Positions 1 through 4,942 of a stretch of 5,136 bases of DNA are shown piece after piece. The notes below the pieces were generated by a model, which was not told where the DNA came from, searched no databases, and saw only the letters and a program-made list of their open reading frames with translations. Position 1 is the stretch's first letter. Each line of letters opens with the position of its first letter. The stretch spans positions 1 through 5,136 of the forward strand of contig JARRCQ010000139.1 of assembly GCA_029982105.1 (NCBI GenBank). Direction: 5' to 3'. This DNA comes from Candidatus Atribacteria bacterium (GTDB lineage Bacteria > Atribacterota > Atribacteria > Atribacterales > Caldatribacteriaceae). The translations under genes and the position numbers were made by a program.

Positions 1-31
1 TATCAATATAATCTTTAATCTCTTGAAGTTT

Positions 32-709
32 TCATTTTACATCTAAGTTGTTATTATCCAATTTATTCATATTACCGATTATTTCTGATAGGTCTATGGT
101 TTCTACTGATATTCCATAACTTTCCAGAATTTTTTCTGAAAAACGGACAGTATTAAAAGCCGCAGGCCGAGCTCCTACGGCTCCGGCTTTTAAATTTGTA
201 AATCCCTTTACTACTCGACATACTCCTCCAAACCATTCTAAATCCTCTCCAAAAATTGGGGAATCAGGGTCCTCAGTGTGGTAAGAAGTCAAGGAAAAAG
301 GAATTTGGAATTGTTTGAGGTTATTACAGATGGAGAGTTTACCACAAAAACTGTCTCTTCGATTTTGAACATCCAAGGCATTAAGTTGGTCGGGAAAAGC
401 ATGCACTAAAACTGGAACATTCAATCCTGAGAGACGGATAGCTTGGGCTGCTGCTCGCTCATCACCGAAGTTGGGTAAGGTAATTATAATTCCATCTATG
501 CGGTGGCGATTTTCGTCAAAAATACGAGCACATTTCTGAGCGTCTTCCCAGGTCTCAACAGTACCGAATTTGGTGTCTTCGCTGCTGGGAGCCACTACTT
601 CAAAACCTTTTTTCTCTAAAACTTCTAAAATTTTGTTCCTTCCCTCTTTAGCTAATTCGTCAGGGAAAAAACCCCGGTTACCTACAATTAAACCAAAAGT
701 TTGCGCCAT
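32..709 (-). CDS. L-fucose/L-arabinose isomerase-family protein, N-terminal part, interrupted by TGA
   Basis: The 225-residue product resembles the N-terminal domains of L-fucose/L-arabinose isomerase-fold proteins, cytoplasmic enzymes that interconvert aldoses and ketoses. Family-like blocks are VGNRGFFP (about 9-16), LPNFGDERAAA, NRRDSFCGK and GARPAAFNTVR. Full members are roughly 450-600 residues, so this is about half a protein, and the C-terminal domain with most metal and substrate ligands is absent. The frame stops at TGA (32-34), yet the ten codons left before the window edge stay open and read KLQEIKDYID, which looks like a natural continuation. A nonsense mutation, a sequencing error or recoding could each explain this. 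ATG at 709 is preferred over the in-frame ATG at 727, because GAAAGGAG (718-725) sits 8 bases before 709 and the upstream start would place that site inside the gene. The substrate cannot be told. The family call is fairly secure; whether the gene is functional is not. Confidence 0.72.
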   Translation of the reverse strand: MAQTFGLIVGNRGFFPDELAKEGRNKILEVLEKKGFEVVAPSSEDTKFGTVETWEDAQKCARIFDENRHRIDGIIITLPNFGDERAAAQAIRLSGLNVPVLVHAFPDQLNALDVQNRRDSFCGKLSICNNLKQFQIPFSLTSYHTEDPDSPIFGEDLEWFGGVCRVVKGFTNLKAGAVGARPAAFNTVRFSEKILESYGISVETIDLSEIIGNMNKLDNNNLDVK

Positions 710-717
710 ATTTATTT

Positions 718-725
718 CTCCTTTC
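718..725 (-). promoter_or_regulatory. Ribosome binding site deciding the isomerase-family start
   Basis: Read on the minus strand this is GAAAGGAG, 8 bases before ATG at 709. It lies inside the codons that would be translated from the alternative ATG at 727, so 709 is the better start. Confidence 0.75.
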
Positions 726-728
726 ATG

Positions 729-774
729 TTAAAATATTAAAAAAGTTTAACATTACTTAAATATCAAGTTAACA
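729..774 (+). promoter_or_regulatory. Pho-box-like TTAACA repeat array upstream of pstS
   Basis: Five TTAAnn half-sites lie in the same orientation: TTAAAA (729-734), TTAAAA (737-742), TTAACA (747-752), TTAAAT (757-762) and TTAACA (769-774). The two exact TTAACA copies are 22 bases apart, two 11-base steps, so they lie on one face of the helix. Gram-positive PhoP and E. coli PhoB bind tandem half-sites with about 11-base periodicity, and the PhoP half-site consensus is close to TTAACA. The array is directly upstream of pstS, and the window also encodes a PhoB-PhoR pair, so autoregulated phosphate control is the natural inference. The region is very AT-rich, so the degenerate copies may be chance. 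It is also the upstream region of the divergent isomerase-family gene. Confidence 0.45.
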
Positions 775-794
775 CTTCTATCTTACCATATTTT

Positions 795-800
795 TAGAAT
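795..800 (+). promoter_or_regulatory. Candidate -10 element for pstS
   Basis: TAGAAT differs from TATAAT at one position. It lies 20 bases after the last TTAACA half-site and 34 bases before the pstS ATG. No good -35 hexamer sits 16-18 bases upstream, which would suit an activator-dependent promoter where Pho boxes replace the -35. Transcription would begin near 807, giving a short leader that still contains the ribosome site GGGAGG (815-820). Confidence 0.35.
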
Positions 801-828
801 GAAAACTAAGAAAAGGGAGGTAAAGTAA

Positions 829-1662
829 ATGAAAAAGGTACTGTTAATCAGTTTGTCGTTGTGTTTTATTCTTTCTCTTTCCGGACTGAGCTGGGGAGTA
901 GAGAAAGTTGATGTGCAGGGCTCTACTACTGTTTTACCTATTATGCAGATAATAGCTGAAGAATTTATGGCCCAAAACGAAGATATAGAGATTAACGTGG
1001 GAGGTGGTGGTTCGGGAGTAGGTATTTCTTCTCTTTTAGATGGAGTAACCAATGTAGCTATGGCTTCTCGCCAAATGAAAGAAGAAGAATGGCAGAAAGC
1101 TAAAGATAAGGGTTTAGATATTCGAGAAATAGAAATAGCTAAAGATGCACTTTCGGTTATAGTTAACTCTCTTAATCCTATTTCCGAAATCGATATTGAT
1201 ACTTTGCAAAAAATCTATATTGGAGAAATAAATACTTGGCAGGAATTAGGCGTTGCTTTGGATGGAGAAATAGTGGTTATTTCTCGTGATACTAATTCTG
1301 GCACTTTTGAAGTATTCAATGAACATGTCCTAAAGGGAAAAGAGCTTACCGAAAGGGCTTTACGCCTTCCTTCTAACCAAGCAGTACTGAATGAAGTAGT
1401 CAGTAACTCCAATGCCATAGGATATGTGGGATTGGGATATGTAGAGCAGGGAGGAAATAAGATCAAAGCTCTAGTAGTAAATGGAGTGGAAGCAAGCCCT
1501 GAAAAAGCCCTTTCTGGGGAATATCCTCTTTCTCGAGGGTTATATCTTTATGTTAATGGAGAACCCCAGGGAGCAGTTAAAAAATTTATTGATTTTGTCC
1601 TGAGCGCTGAAGGGCAAGCCATAGTAGAAGAAGAGGGCTTTATTCCTCTTTCTCTAAAGTAA
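829..1662 (+). CDS. pstS: Phosphate ABC transporter substrate-binding protein PstS
   Basis: PstS is the extracytoplasmic protein that captures inorganic phosphate and delivers it to the PstCAB permease. The 277-residue product starts with a signal peptide: KK at 2-3, a hydrophobic core over about 4-20, and likely signal peptidase I cleavage after SWG (21-23). The only early Cys (12) is inside the hydrophobic core and not in a lipobox, so this does not look like a lipoprotein. Phosphate-binding motifs of the family are visible: GSTT (31-34), GGGGSGVG (58-65), ASR (79-81), KDAL (105-108) and the loop SRDTNSGTF (152-160). YIGEINTW (130-137) matches the conserved region between the lobes. The length is normal for a compact bacterial PstS. 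GGGAGG (815-820) lies 8 bases before the ATG. It is followed by a hairpin and then phoB-phoR. Genes for PstC, PstA and PstB are not adjacent, which is unusual. Identification is secure. Confidence 0.93.
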   Translation: MKKVLLISLSLCFILSLSGLSWGVEKVDVQGSTTVLPIMQIIAEEFMAQNEDIEINVGGGGSGVGISSLLDGVTNVAMASRQMKEEEWQKAKDKGLDIREIEIAKDALSVIVNSLNPISEIDIDTLQKIYIGEINTWQELGVALDGEIVVISRDTNSGTFEVFNEHVLKGKELTERALRLPSNQAVLNEVVSNSNAIGYVGLGYVEQGGNKIKALVVNGVEASPEKALSGEYPLSRGLYLYVNGEPQGAVKKFIDFVLSAEGQAIVEEEGFIPLSLK

Positions 1663-1669
1663 AAGCTAC

Positions 1670-1695
1670 GGGGGGAGAATATCCCCCCTATTTAT
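1670..1695 (+). terminator. Hairpin after pstS, possible partial terminator
   Basis: A perfect 7-bp stem, GGGGGGA (1670-1676) with TCCCCCC (1682-1688), has the 5-base loop GAATA and begins 8 bases after the pstS stop. The tail TATTTAT is only moderately U-rich, so this may be a leaky terminator or a processing/3'-end stabilising hairpin. Either would let pstS mRNA exceed phoB-phoR mRNA, as is usual for a binding protein against its regulators. Confidence 0.55.
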
Positions 1696-1731
1696 GTGGC
1701 ACTTTGGAAAAGTAGTAGTATTTTTTATCTA

Positions 1732-1758
1732 TTGGAAAAGGTGTTAAGACTATATAAT
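1732..1758 (+). promoter_or_regulatory. Possible promoter just upstream of phoB
   Basis: A perfect TATAAT (1753-1758) follows TTGGAA (1732-1737; 4 of 6 matches to TTGACA) at a short 15-base spacing. Initiation would fall near 1765, inside the phoB ribosome site and about 9 bases before the TTG start. So either the mRNA is almost leaderless or this match is chance. A single TTAAGA (1744-1749) resembles a Pho half-site but has no partner. Confidence 0.28.
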
Positions 1759-1759
1759 G

Positions 1760-1770
1760 AGGGGAGTGAT
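1760..1770 (+). promoter_or_regulatory. Ribosome binding site deciding the TTG start of phoB
   Basis: AGGGGAGTGAT closely matches the consensus AGGAGGTGAT. It sits just upstream of TTG at 1774, where the receiver domain begins, so it favours this rare start over the in-frame GTG at 1696. Confidence 0.7.
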
Positions 1771-1773
1771 AAT

Positions 1774-2460
1774 TTGGGTTTAGATGTAGTTTTAATAGAA
1801 GATGAGGAAGATGTAGTTGATTTTGTAACTTATTTTCTTCAGAAAGAAGGTTACCAAGTTTTTCCCTTTTTGCGAGGTGAAGATTTTTTAGAGAAAATGG
1901 ATACTCTTCTTCCTGATGTTATTATTTTAGACCTTATGCTTCCAGGCATTGATGGTTTAGAGGTTTTCCGCTATATTCGAGAATATCCTCGATTTGGGAA
2001 CGTTCCGGTTATTATGCTTACAGCTAAAAGCGATCCTCTAGATGTAGTGTTAGGATTGGAGGTAGGGGCAGATGATTATATTACTAAGCCTTTTCATCCT
2101 CGAGAGCTTTTAGCTCGGATTAAAGCAGTGGTGAGAAGGACTTCTTTTTCTTCTTTTTCTGAGCGAGAGGTTTTAAAGATAGGAAATTTTTGGTTAGATT
2201 CAGACCATCTGATGGTAAAAGAGAATGGTAAAGAAACTTATCTTTCTTGGAGAGAATTCCGCCTGTTTGAACTCCTAATTAAGAATCGAGGGAAAATTAT
2301 CAGTCGCCAGCAAATTCTGGACAGTATTTGGGGAGAAGATAATTTTATTACTGATAGGGTAGTAGACGTCTATATCGCTAATTTACGAAAAAAATTAGGT
2401 AATAGTGGAAATAAAATTGTGACAGTGCGAGGAGTGGGCTATAAATTTGAATCTTCTTAA
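1774..2460 (+). CDS. phoB: Phosphate-regulon-type response regulator, OmpR/PhoB family
   Basis: This is a cytoplasmic transcription factor activated by phosphorylation from the adjacent kinase. The 228-residue product has a receiver domain (about 4-120) followed by a winged-helix DNA-binding domain (about 130-226). Receiver residues are all present: acidic pair E9/D10, phospho-acceptor D53 in LDLMLPG, T83 and K105 in KPF. These are the same positions as in E. coli PhoB. The output domain shows LSWREFRLFELL, ISRQQILDSIWG, the recognition-helix block DRVVDVYIANLRKKLG and the terminal hairpin TVRGVGYKF. TTG at 1774 is chosen as start. AGGGGAGTGAT, close to the full anti-rRNA consensus, ends 3 bases before it, and the length then matches PhoB; a GTG at 1696 would add 26 unlike residues. 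The phoB name rests on pstS next door and the paired kinase. A PhoP/WalR-like regulator of another regulon is the alternative. The gene overlaps phoR by 14 bases, so the two are probably translationally coupled. Confidence 0.88.
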   Translation: MGLDVVLIEDEEDVVDFVTYFLQKEGYQVFPFLRGEDFLEKMDTLLPDVIILDLMLPGIDGLEVFRYIREYPRFGNVPVIMLTAKSDPLDVVLGLEVGADDYITKPFHPRELLARIKAVVRRTSFSSFSEREVLKIGNFWLDSDHLMVKENGKETYLSWREFRLFELLIKNRGKIISRQQILDSIWGEDNFITDRVVDVYIANLRKKLGNSGNKIVTVRGVGYKFESS

Positions 2461-3574
2461 TGTGTTATTGTTTATAATCCTTATAATTTTTTCCCTATGG
2501 GGAATTTACTTTTATCGAAAGTCAATTAACAATCAGCAGTCCAAAACCTATTATATGCTTCTAGAACGAGAAAATGCTGAACAGGTTTTATTCCTTAAAG
2601 AAACTATTCTACAAGCTATGGACTCCTTATCTTTAGCAATGGCTTTTTATGATGGTCAGGAAGAGAAAGTAATGTTCAATCTTTCTTTTGGCAAATTTAT
2701 TGGTGGGAAAGAAAAAGGGGAGGTATTTCTATGGGAAGTACCGCTTTTGGGAGAATGGTTGAGAAAGGGAGAAAATTCACAAGTAATAGAGTTGGGAAGT
2801 TTAAAACTCCGCCTCCGGATTTGGGGAGTAGAAAATGATAAGGTAGTTTTTCTTGAAGATATAGGAGAAAAAGAAAGAAAATCCCGAGAAATGAACTACC
2901 TCTCTGCTGCTCTGTGGCATGAGTTACGTACTCCTCTTGCTTCTCTCAAGGGTAATGTTGTTATCTTAGAAGAAGAAGTAAAGGACCAATTTTTGCGTGA
3001 TATTTCTTATAAAATGGAGCAGCAAATAAACAGGATAGAAACTACTTTGGATAACCTTCGCCAGTTGACCTCTATTTTTCAAGAGGAGAATCAATTTTCT
3101 ACTGCTGAGAAACTAAAGCGAACCTTAGAAGAGGTGATAAATAATTTTGAAGATGATATTCAGAGATTAAATCTTAATTTGAGTGTAGATACTTCTCTTT
3201 TAGATAAAGTAAAGACCAGATTTCCTTTTTCTTCAGCTGATTTTTTGATCCTTTTTTCTAATTTATTTTCTAATGCTCTCAAATTTAACTATCTTGAGGG
3301 AAAAGTAGAAATTAAATTGAAGAGGGAGAAAGATGGTATATTGTTAGAACTCAGCAATACCACCTCTAACGCTTCTCGAGAATTTATACACTGGCTTTTT
3401 GAACCTTCTCCTACTTTTTCTCCTCGGGGAGCTGATGGAAGGGGAGTAGGGTTATATTTAGCTAAAGAGGCTGTACTTCGAATGGGTGGGAGAATTGATG
3501 TTCATTATGGAGAGAAAGATTTAGTGATTTTTCGGATTTTGTTACCTATTGAGGATGAAAGTGAAGAGAACTGA
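2447..3574 (+). CDS. phoR: PhoR-like sensor histidine kinase with one membrane helix
   Basis: This is the partner kinase of the preceding regulator, 375 residues. One hydrophobic helix (about 4-22) anchors it, and RKS directly after suggests the rest is cytoplasmic; no extracytoplasmic sensor exists. A helix (about 33-58) leads to a divergent PAS-like region (about 59-140). The H-box WHELRTPL carries phospho-acceptor H158. The ATPase domain (about 220-368) has the N-box FSNLFSNALKF (N272, N276), an F-box LFEP (317-320) and a G2 box GRGVGLYLAKE (331-341). The G1 box is abnormal: the usual DxGxG is replaced by SNTTSNAS (303-310). The TTG at 2447 is inferred. It gives the full membrane helix, and GAGGAGTG (2429-2436) lies 10 bases upstream; GTG at 2462 is an alternative. 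In E. coli, PhoR lacks a large periplasmic sensor and reads phosphate through PstSCAB-PhoU, and this architecture fits the same mode. The TGA at 3572 ends the gene. The kinase call is firm; the phoR name relies on context. Confidence 0.83.
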   Translation: MNLLNVLLFIILIIFSLWGIYFYRKSINNQQSKTYYMLLERENAEQVLFLKETILQAMDSLSLAMAFYDGQEEKVMFNLSFGKFIGGKEKGEVFLWEVPLLGEWLRKGENSQVIELGSLKLRLRIWGVENDKVVFLEDIGEKERKSREMNYLSAALWHELRTPLASLKGNVVILEEEVKDQFLRDISYKMEQQINRIETTLDNLRQLTSIFQEENQFSTAEKLKRTLEEVINNFEDDIQRLNLNLSVDTSLLDKVKTRFPFSSADFLILFSNLFSNALKFNYLEGKVEIKLKREKDGILLELSNTTSNASREFIHWLFEPSPTFSPRGADGRGVGLYLAKEAVLRMGGRIDVHYGEKDLVIFRILLPIEDESEEN

Positions 3575-3582
3575 AGAATAGA

Positions 3583-3769
3583 ATCAAATTTATTCATAAG
3601 GTGTTCGGATAGACCGCGATATAAGGATTTAGCTCTTATAAAAGAGGCTCTTTTATGGAAGGGCTGATGAATTTGATGCTTGTATATTTCAGGAAAAATT
3701 GCAAAACTGGCAAATCTTAATTTGTTGGTGGAATCACTTGGCCTGCCGTTACGCGGGTTGGCAGCAATT
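3583..3769 (+). ncRNA. Candidate structured RNA or structured phoR 3' UTR
   Basis: This accounts for most of the 282-base gap between phoR and the aldolase gene. Stem P1 pairs 3583-3594 with 3666-3677 (12 bp, two U-G). Inside it, and abutting its 3' strand, hairpin P3 pairs 3631-3637 with 3659-3665 and 3638-3644 with 3650-3656 (14 bp, GG bulge, loop AGGCT). A third hairpin pairs 3706-3715 with 3720-3729 (10 bp, loop CTTA). A fourth pairs CTGCC (3743-3747) with GGCAG (3760-3764). A possible closing stem, AATTGC (3697-3702) with GCAATT (3764-3769), would enclose the last two but shares base 3764 with the fourth. The six non-Watson-Crick positions in the first three stems are all G-U on the plus strand and would be A-C on the minus strand, so the structure belongs to a plus-strand transcript. 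I do not recognise it as tRNA, 6S, SRP RNA or a known riboswitch. No good promoter precedes it, so it may be the tail of the phoR mRNA. A relic MITE is the main alternative. Confidence 0.4.
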
Positions 3770-3772
3770 GTG

Positions 3773-3807
3773 AAAAAATTTTACCCTCCCAGGAAGGGAG
3801 GGTAAAA
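3773..3807 (-). terminator. Rho-independent terminator of the aldolase gene
   Basis: A perfect 12-bp stem pairs 3779-3790 with 3796-3807 (core CCCTCCC/GGGAGGG) around a 5-base loop (3791-3795). On the minus strand the stem is followed by a run of six T (3778-3773), the classical arrangement. It begins 49 bases after the aldolase stop codon. On the plus strand the hairpin is not followed by a U-tract, so it would be at best a weak stop for phoR transcripts. Confidence 0.88.
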
Positions 3808-3856
3808 AGGTAACATTGGGTAAATAATCCGAAAATAACACAGAGAGTAGCTTGTA

Positions 3857-4723
3857 TCACACTTTACCTTCAGCGCAAGAAGAGATTACACACTCTCTTA
3901 TTGCTTCTTTTACCTTTCCTTCTACTCCTTGTAGGACTTTACCCACCATAAGTTCTTGGGGATGGCTTTTTAAGTATTCTTGAAAGGCTTCTAGGTATTG
4001 TACCCTCAAAGCAGTGCTGAAGTTTATCTTTCTCACTCCTAATTGAGCTGCTTTTCGTAATTGCTCCCGAGGTGTACCGCTTCCTCCATGAACTACAAGA
4101 GGCAACTCGCTTTTCTCTCTAATTTCTTTAATACGCTCAAATTGAAGCTGGGGTGTTCTCCCCTCATATAATCCATGACGTGTTCCTACTGCCACAGCTA
4201 ACATATCTACCGGTGCTTTAGAAATAAATTCTCCTACTTCCTCAGGGGAGGTGAAAAAGTCTCCTTCTTTACTTTTGTCTTCCCAACTTTCATCTCCCTC
4301 TAAACCTCCTACTCTTCCTAGCTCTCCTTCTACTAATACCCCCACTGGATGGGCAATTTCTATTACTTTATTGGTTAGGTTGATATTTTCCTCTAAGGGC
4401 AAGCGGGAGCCATCAATCATTACTGATGAAAAACCATTTTGTAAGGCTAAAAGAATTTCTTCCAAGCGATGAGCATGGTCTAAATGGAGAGAGAAAGGTA
4501 TGGAGAATCTCTGAGAGAGAAAAAGTAATGTTCCATAAAACATCCTTATATCCAGGGCTTCATATTCTACCGGAGCTACCTGGATAATGAGGGGAGCACG
4601 CATTTCTTCTCCTTCTTCCAGAACCCATAAAATAAACTCAGGGATAGGAACATTGAAAGCAGGAAGAGCGAAGTTTTTCTCTTCAGCTAATTTTAGAATA
4701 GTTTTAGTAGAGACTAAAGGCAT
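3857..4723 (-). CDS. Class II (zinc) fructose/tagatose-bisphosphate aldolase family protein
   Basis: The 288-residue product is a full-length cytoplasmic TIM-barrel aldolase. The family reversibly cleaves ketose bisphosphates to dihydroxyacetone phosphate and an aldehyde, with zinc as cofactor. LHLDHAH (79-85) contains catalytic D82 and zinc ligand H83. VEGELGRVGG (131-140) carries the conserved acidic residues. GTRHGLY (180-186) supplies H183 and VVHGGSGTP (210-218) supplies H212, the other expected zinc ligands. KINFSTALR (232-240) is the phosphate-binding loop. Two positions depart from typical fructose-bisphosphate aldolases: R182, where a small residue is usual, and NFST, where NxDT is usual. 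The latter is nearer to GatY/KbaY and carbohydrate-catabolic paralogues, so fructose-1,6-bisphosphate is not assured as substrate and no symbol is given. GAAAGGAGC lies 7 bases before the ATG at 4723. The gene appears to be a single transcription unit with its own extended -10 promoter and terminator. It is convergent with phoR. Confidence 0.9.
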   Translation of the reverse strand: MPLVSTKTILKLAEEKNFALPAFNVPIPEFILWVLEEGEEMRAPLIIQVAPVEYEALDIRMFYGTLLFLSQRFSIPFSLHLDHAHRLEEILLALQNGFSSVMIDGSRLPLEENINLTNKVIEIAHPVGVLVEGELGRVGGLEGDESWEDKSKEGDFFTSPEEVGEFISKAPVDMLAVAVGTRHGLYEGRTPQLQFERIKEIREKSELPLVVHGGSGTPREQLRKAAQLGVRKINFSTALRVQYLEAFQEYLKSHPQELMVGKVLQGVEGKVKEAIRECVISSCAEGKV

Positions 4724-4755
4724 AATAAAGCTCCTTTCTTTTTGGTTATCTTAGA

Positions 4756-4764
4756 ATTATAGCA
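4756..4764 (-). promoter_or_regulatory. Extended -10 promoter of the aldolase gene
   Basis: On the minus strand the sequence reads TGCTATAAT, a perfect -10 hexamer (4761-4756) with the TGn extension. No TTGACA-like -35 is found 16-18 bases upstream, which extended -10 promoters tolerate. Initiation near 4749 would give a leader of about 26 bases containing the ribosome site, with no room for a riboswitch. Confidence 0.65.
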
Positions 4765-4843
4765 GATTTTTCCTCGGAAATATTTTCTCCCTATTTATAG
4801 TATCCCGCAAAAAGCAGCCTACGGCGTAAGAAAAAGAACAATA

Positions 4844-4860
4844 AAGGGGTTTGCCCCCTT
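4844..4860 (-). other. Short G/C hairpin, possible terminator for an upstream minus-strand gene
   Basis: GGGG (4846-4849) pairs with CCCC (4854-4857) around TTTG, and AA (4844-4845) pairs with TT (4859-4860) past a bulged C. On the minus strand a T-rich but interrupted tract follows (4845-4830). It is a weak candidate terminator that would insulate the aldolase promoter from transcription entering from beyond the window. Confidence 0.3.
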
Positions 4861-4915
4861 ATCAACCCCCCAAAAAGAATAAAACAAAAAGATGAAAATA
4901 CAAAGACAAAAGACC

Positions 4916-4942
4916 AGTGAGGAAGGAAAAACCTTCCTCACT
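4916..4942. terminator. Perfect 11-bp inverted repeat, terminator-like
   Basis: AGTGAGGAAGG (4916-4926) and its exact complement (4932-4942) flank a loop of five A. On the minus strand the hairpin is followed by GGTCTTTTGTCTTTG, moderately T-rich, so termination of a gene entering from beyond position 5136 is plausible. On the plus strand the following bases are not U-rich. The repeat lies 12 bases from an insertion-sequence-end-like motif and could belong to it. Confidence 0.5.

Noticed and set aside
32..34. TGA reassigned to an amino acid throughout this genome
   Set aside because: TGA ends the aldolase gene at normal family length, 49 bases before its terminator, and also ends phoR. Tryptophan is encoded by TGG in the genes seen.
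710..727. ATG at 727 as the start of the isomerase-family gene
   Set aside because: It would place the only good ribosome site (718-725) inside the coding region; ATG at 709 has ideal spacing.
734..767. Promoter for the isomerase-family gene from TTGATA (767-762) and TAATAT (739-734) on the minus strand
   Set aside because: The spacing of 22 bases is too long, and both hexamers are common in such AT-rich DNA.
829..900. PstS as a lipoprotein
   Set aside because: The only Cys in the signal region (residue 12) is in the middle of the hydrophobic core without a lipobox; SWG at 21-23 suits signal peptidase I.
783..1052. Minus-strand open frame overlapping pstS
   Set aside because: It is an opposite-strand shadow of pstS with no family resemblance and no ribosome site.
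1215..1466. Minus-strand open frame inside pstS
   Set aside because: It lies wholly within a secure gene on the other strand, and its composition is typical of an antisense frame.
1696..1773. GTG at 1696 as the phoB start
   Set aside because: The extra 26 residues do not resemble a receiver domain, the GTG lies right after the hairpin without a ribosome site, and TTG at 1774 gives PhoB-like length and residue numbering.
3664..3697. Hammerhead ribozyme, from CTGATGA followed by GGAAAA
   Set aside because: The flanking bases do not form the required three stems around the core, and CTGATGA here is part of other helices.
3583..3769. tRNA, 6S RNA, SRP RNA or c-di-GMP riboswitch identity
   Set aside because: There is no T-arm TTCRANNC, no GGAAGGAAGC SRP tip, no long rod pairing of the two ends as in 6S, and none of the riboswitch core sequences I know.
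3779..3807. Terminator for phoR on the plus strand
   Set aside because: The hairpin is symmetric but the plus-strand downstream bases are AGGTAAC with no U-tract; the U-tract is on the minus strand.
4251..4472. Plus-strand open frame inside the aldolase gene
   Set aside because: Ser/Pro/Lys-rich translation typical of an antisense shadow; the aldolase covers the region with conserved motifs.
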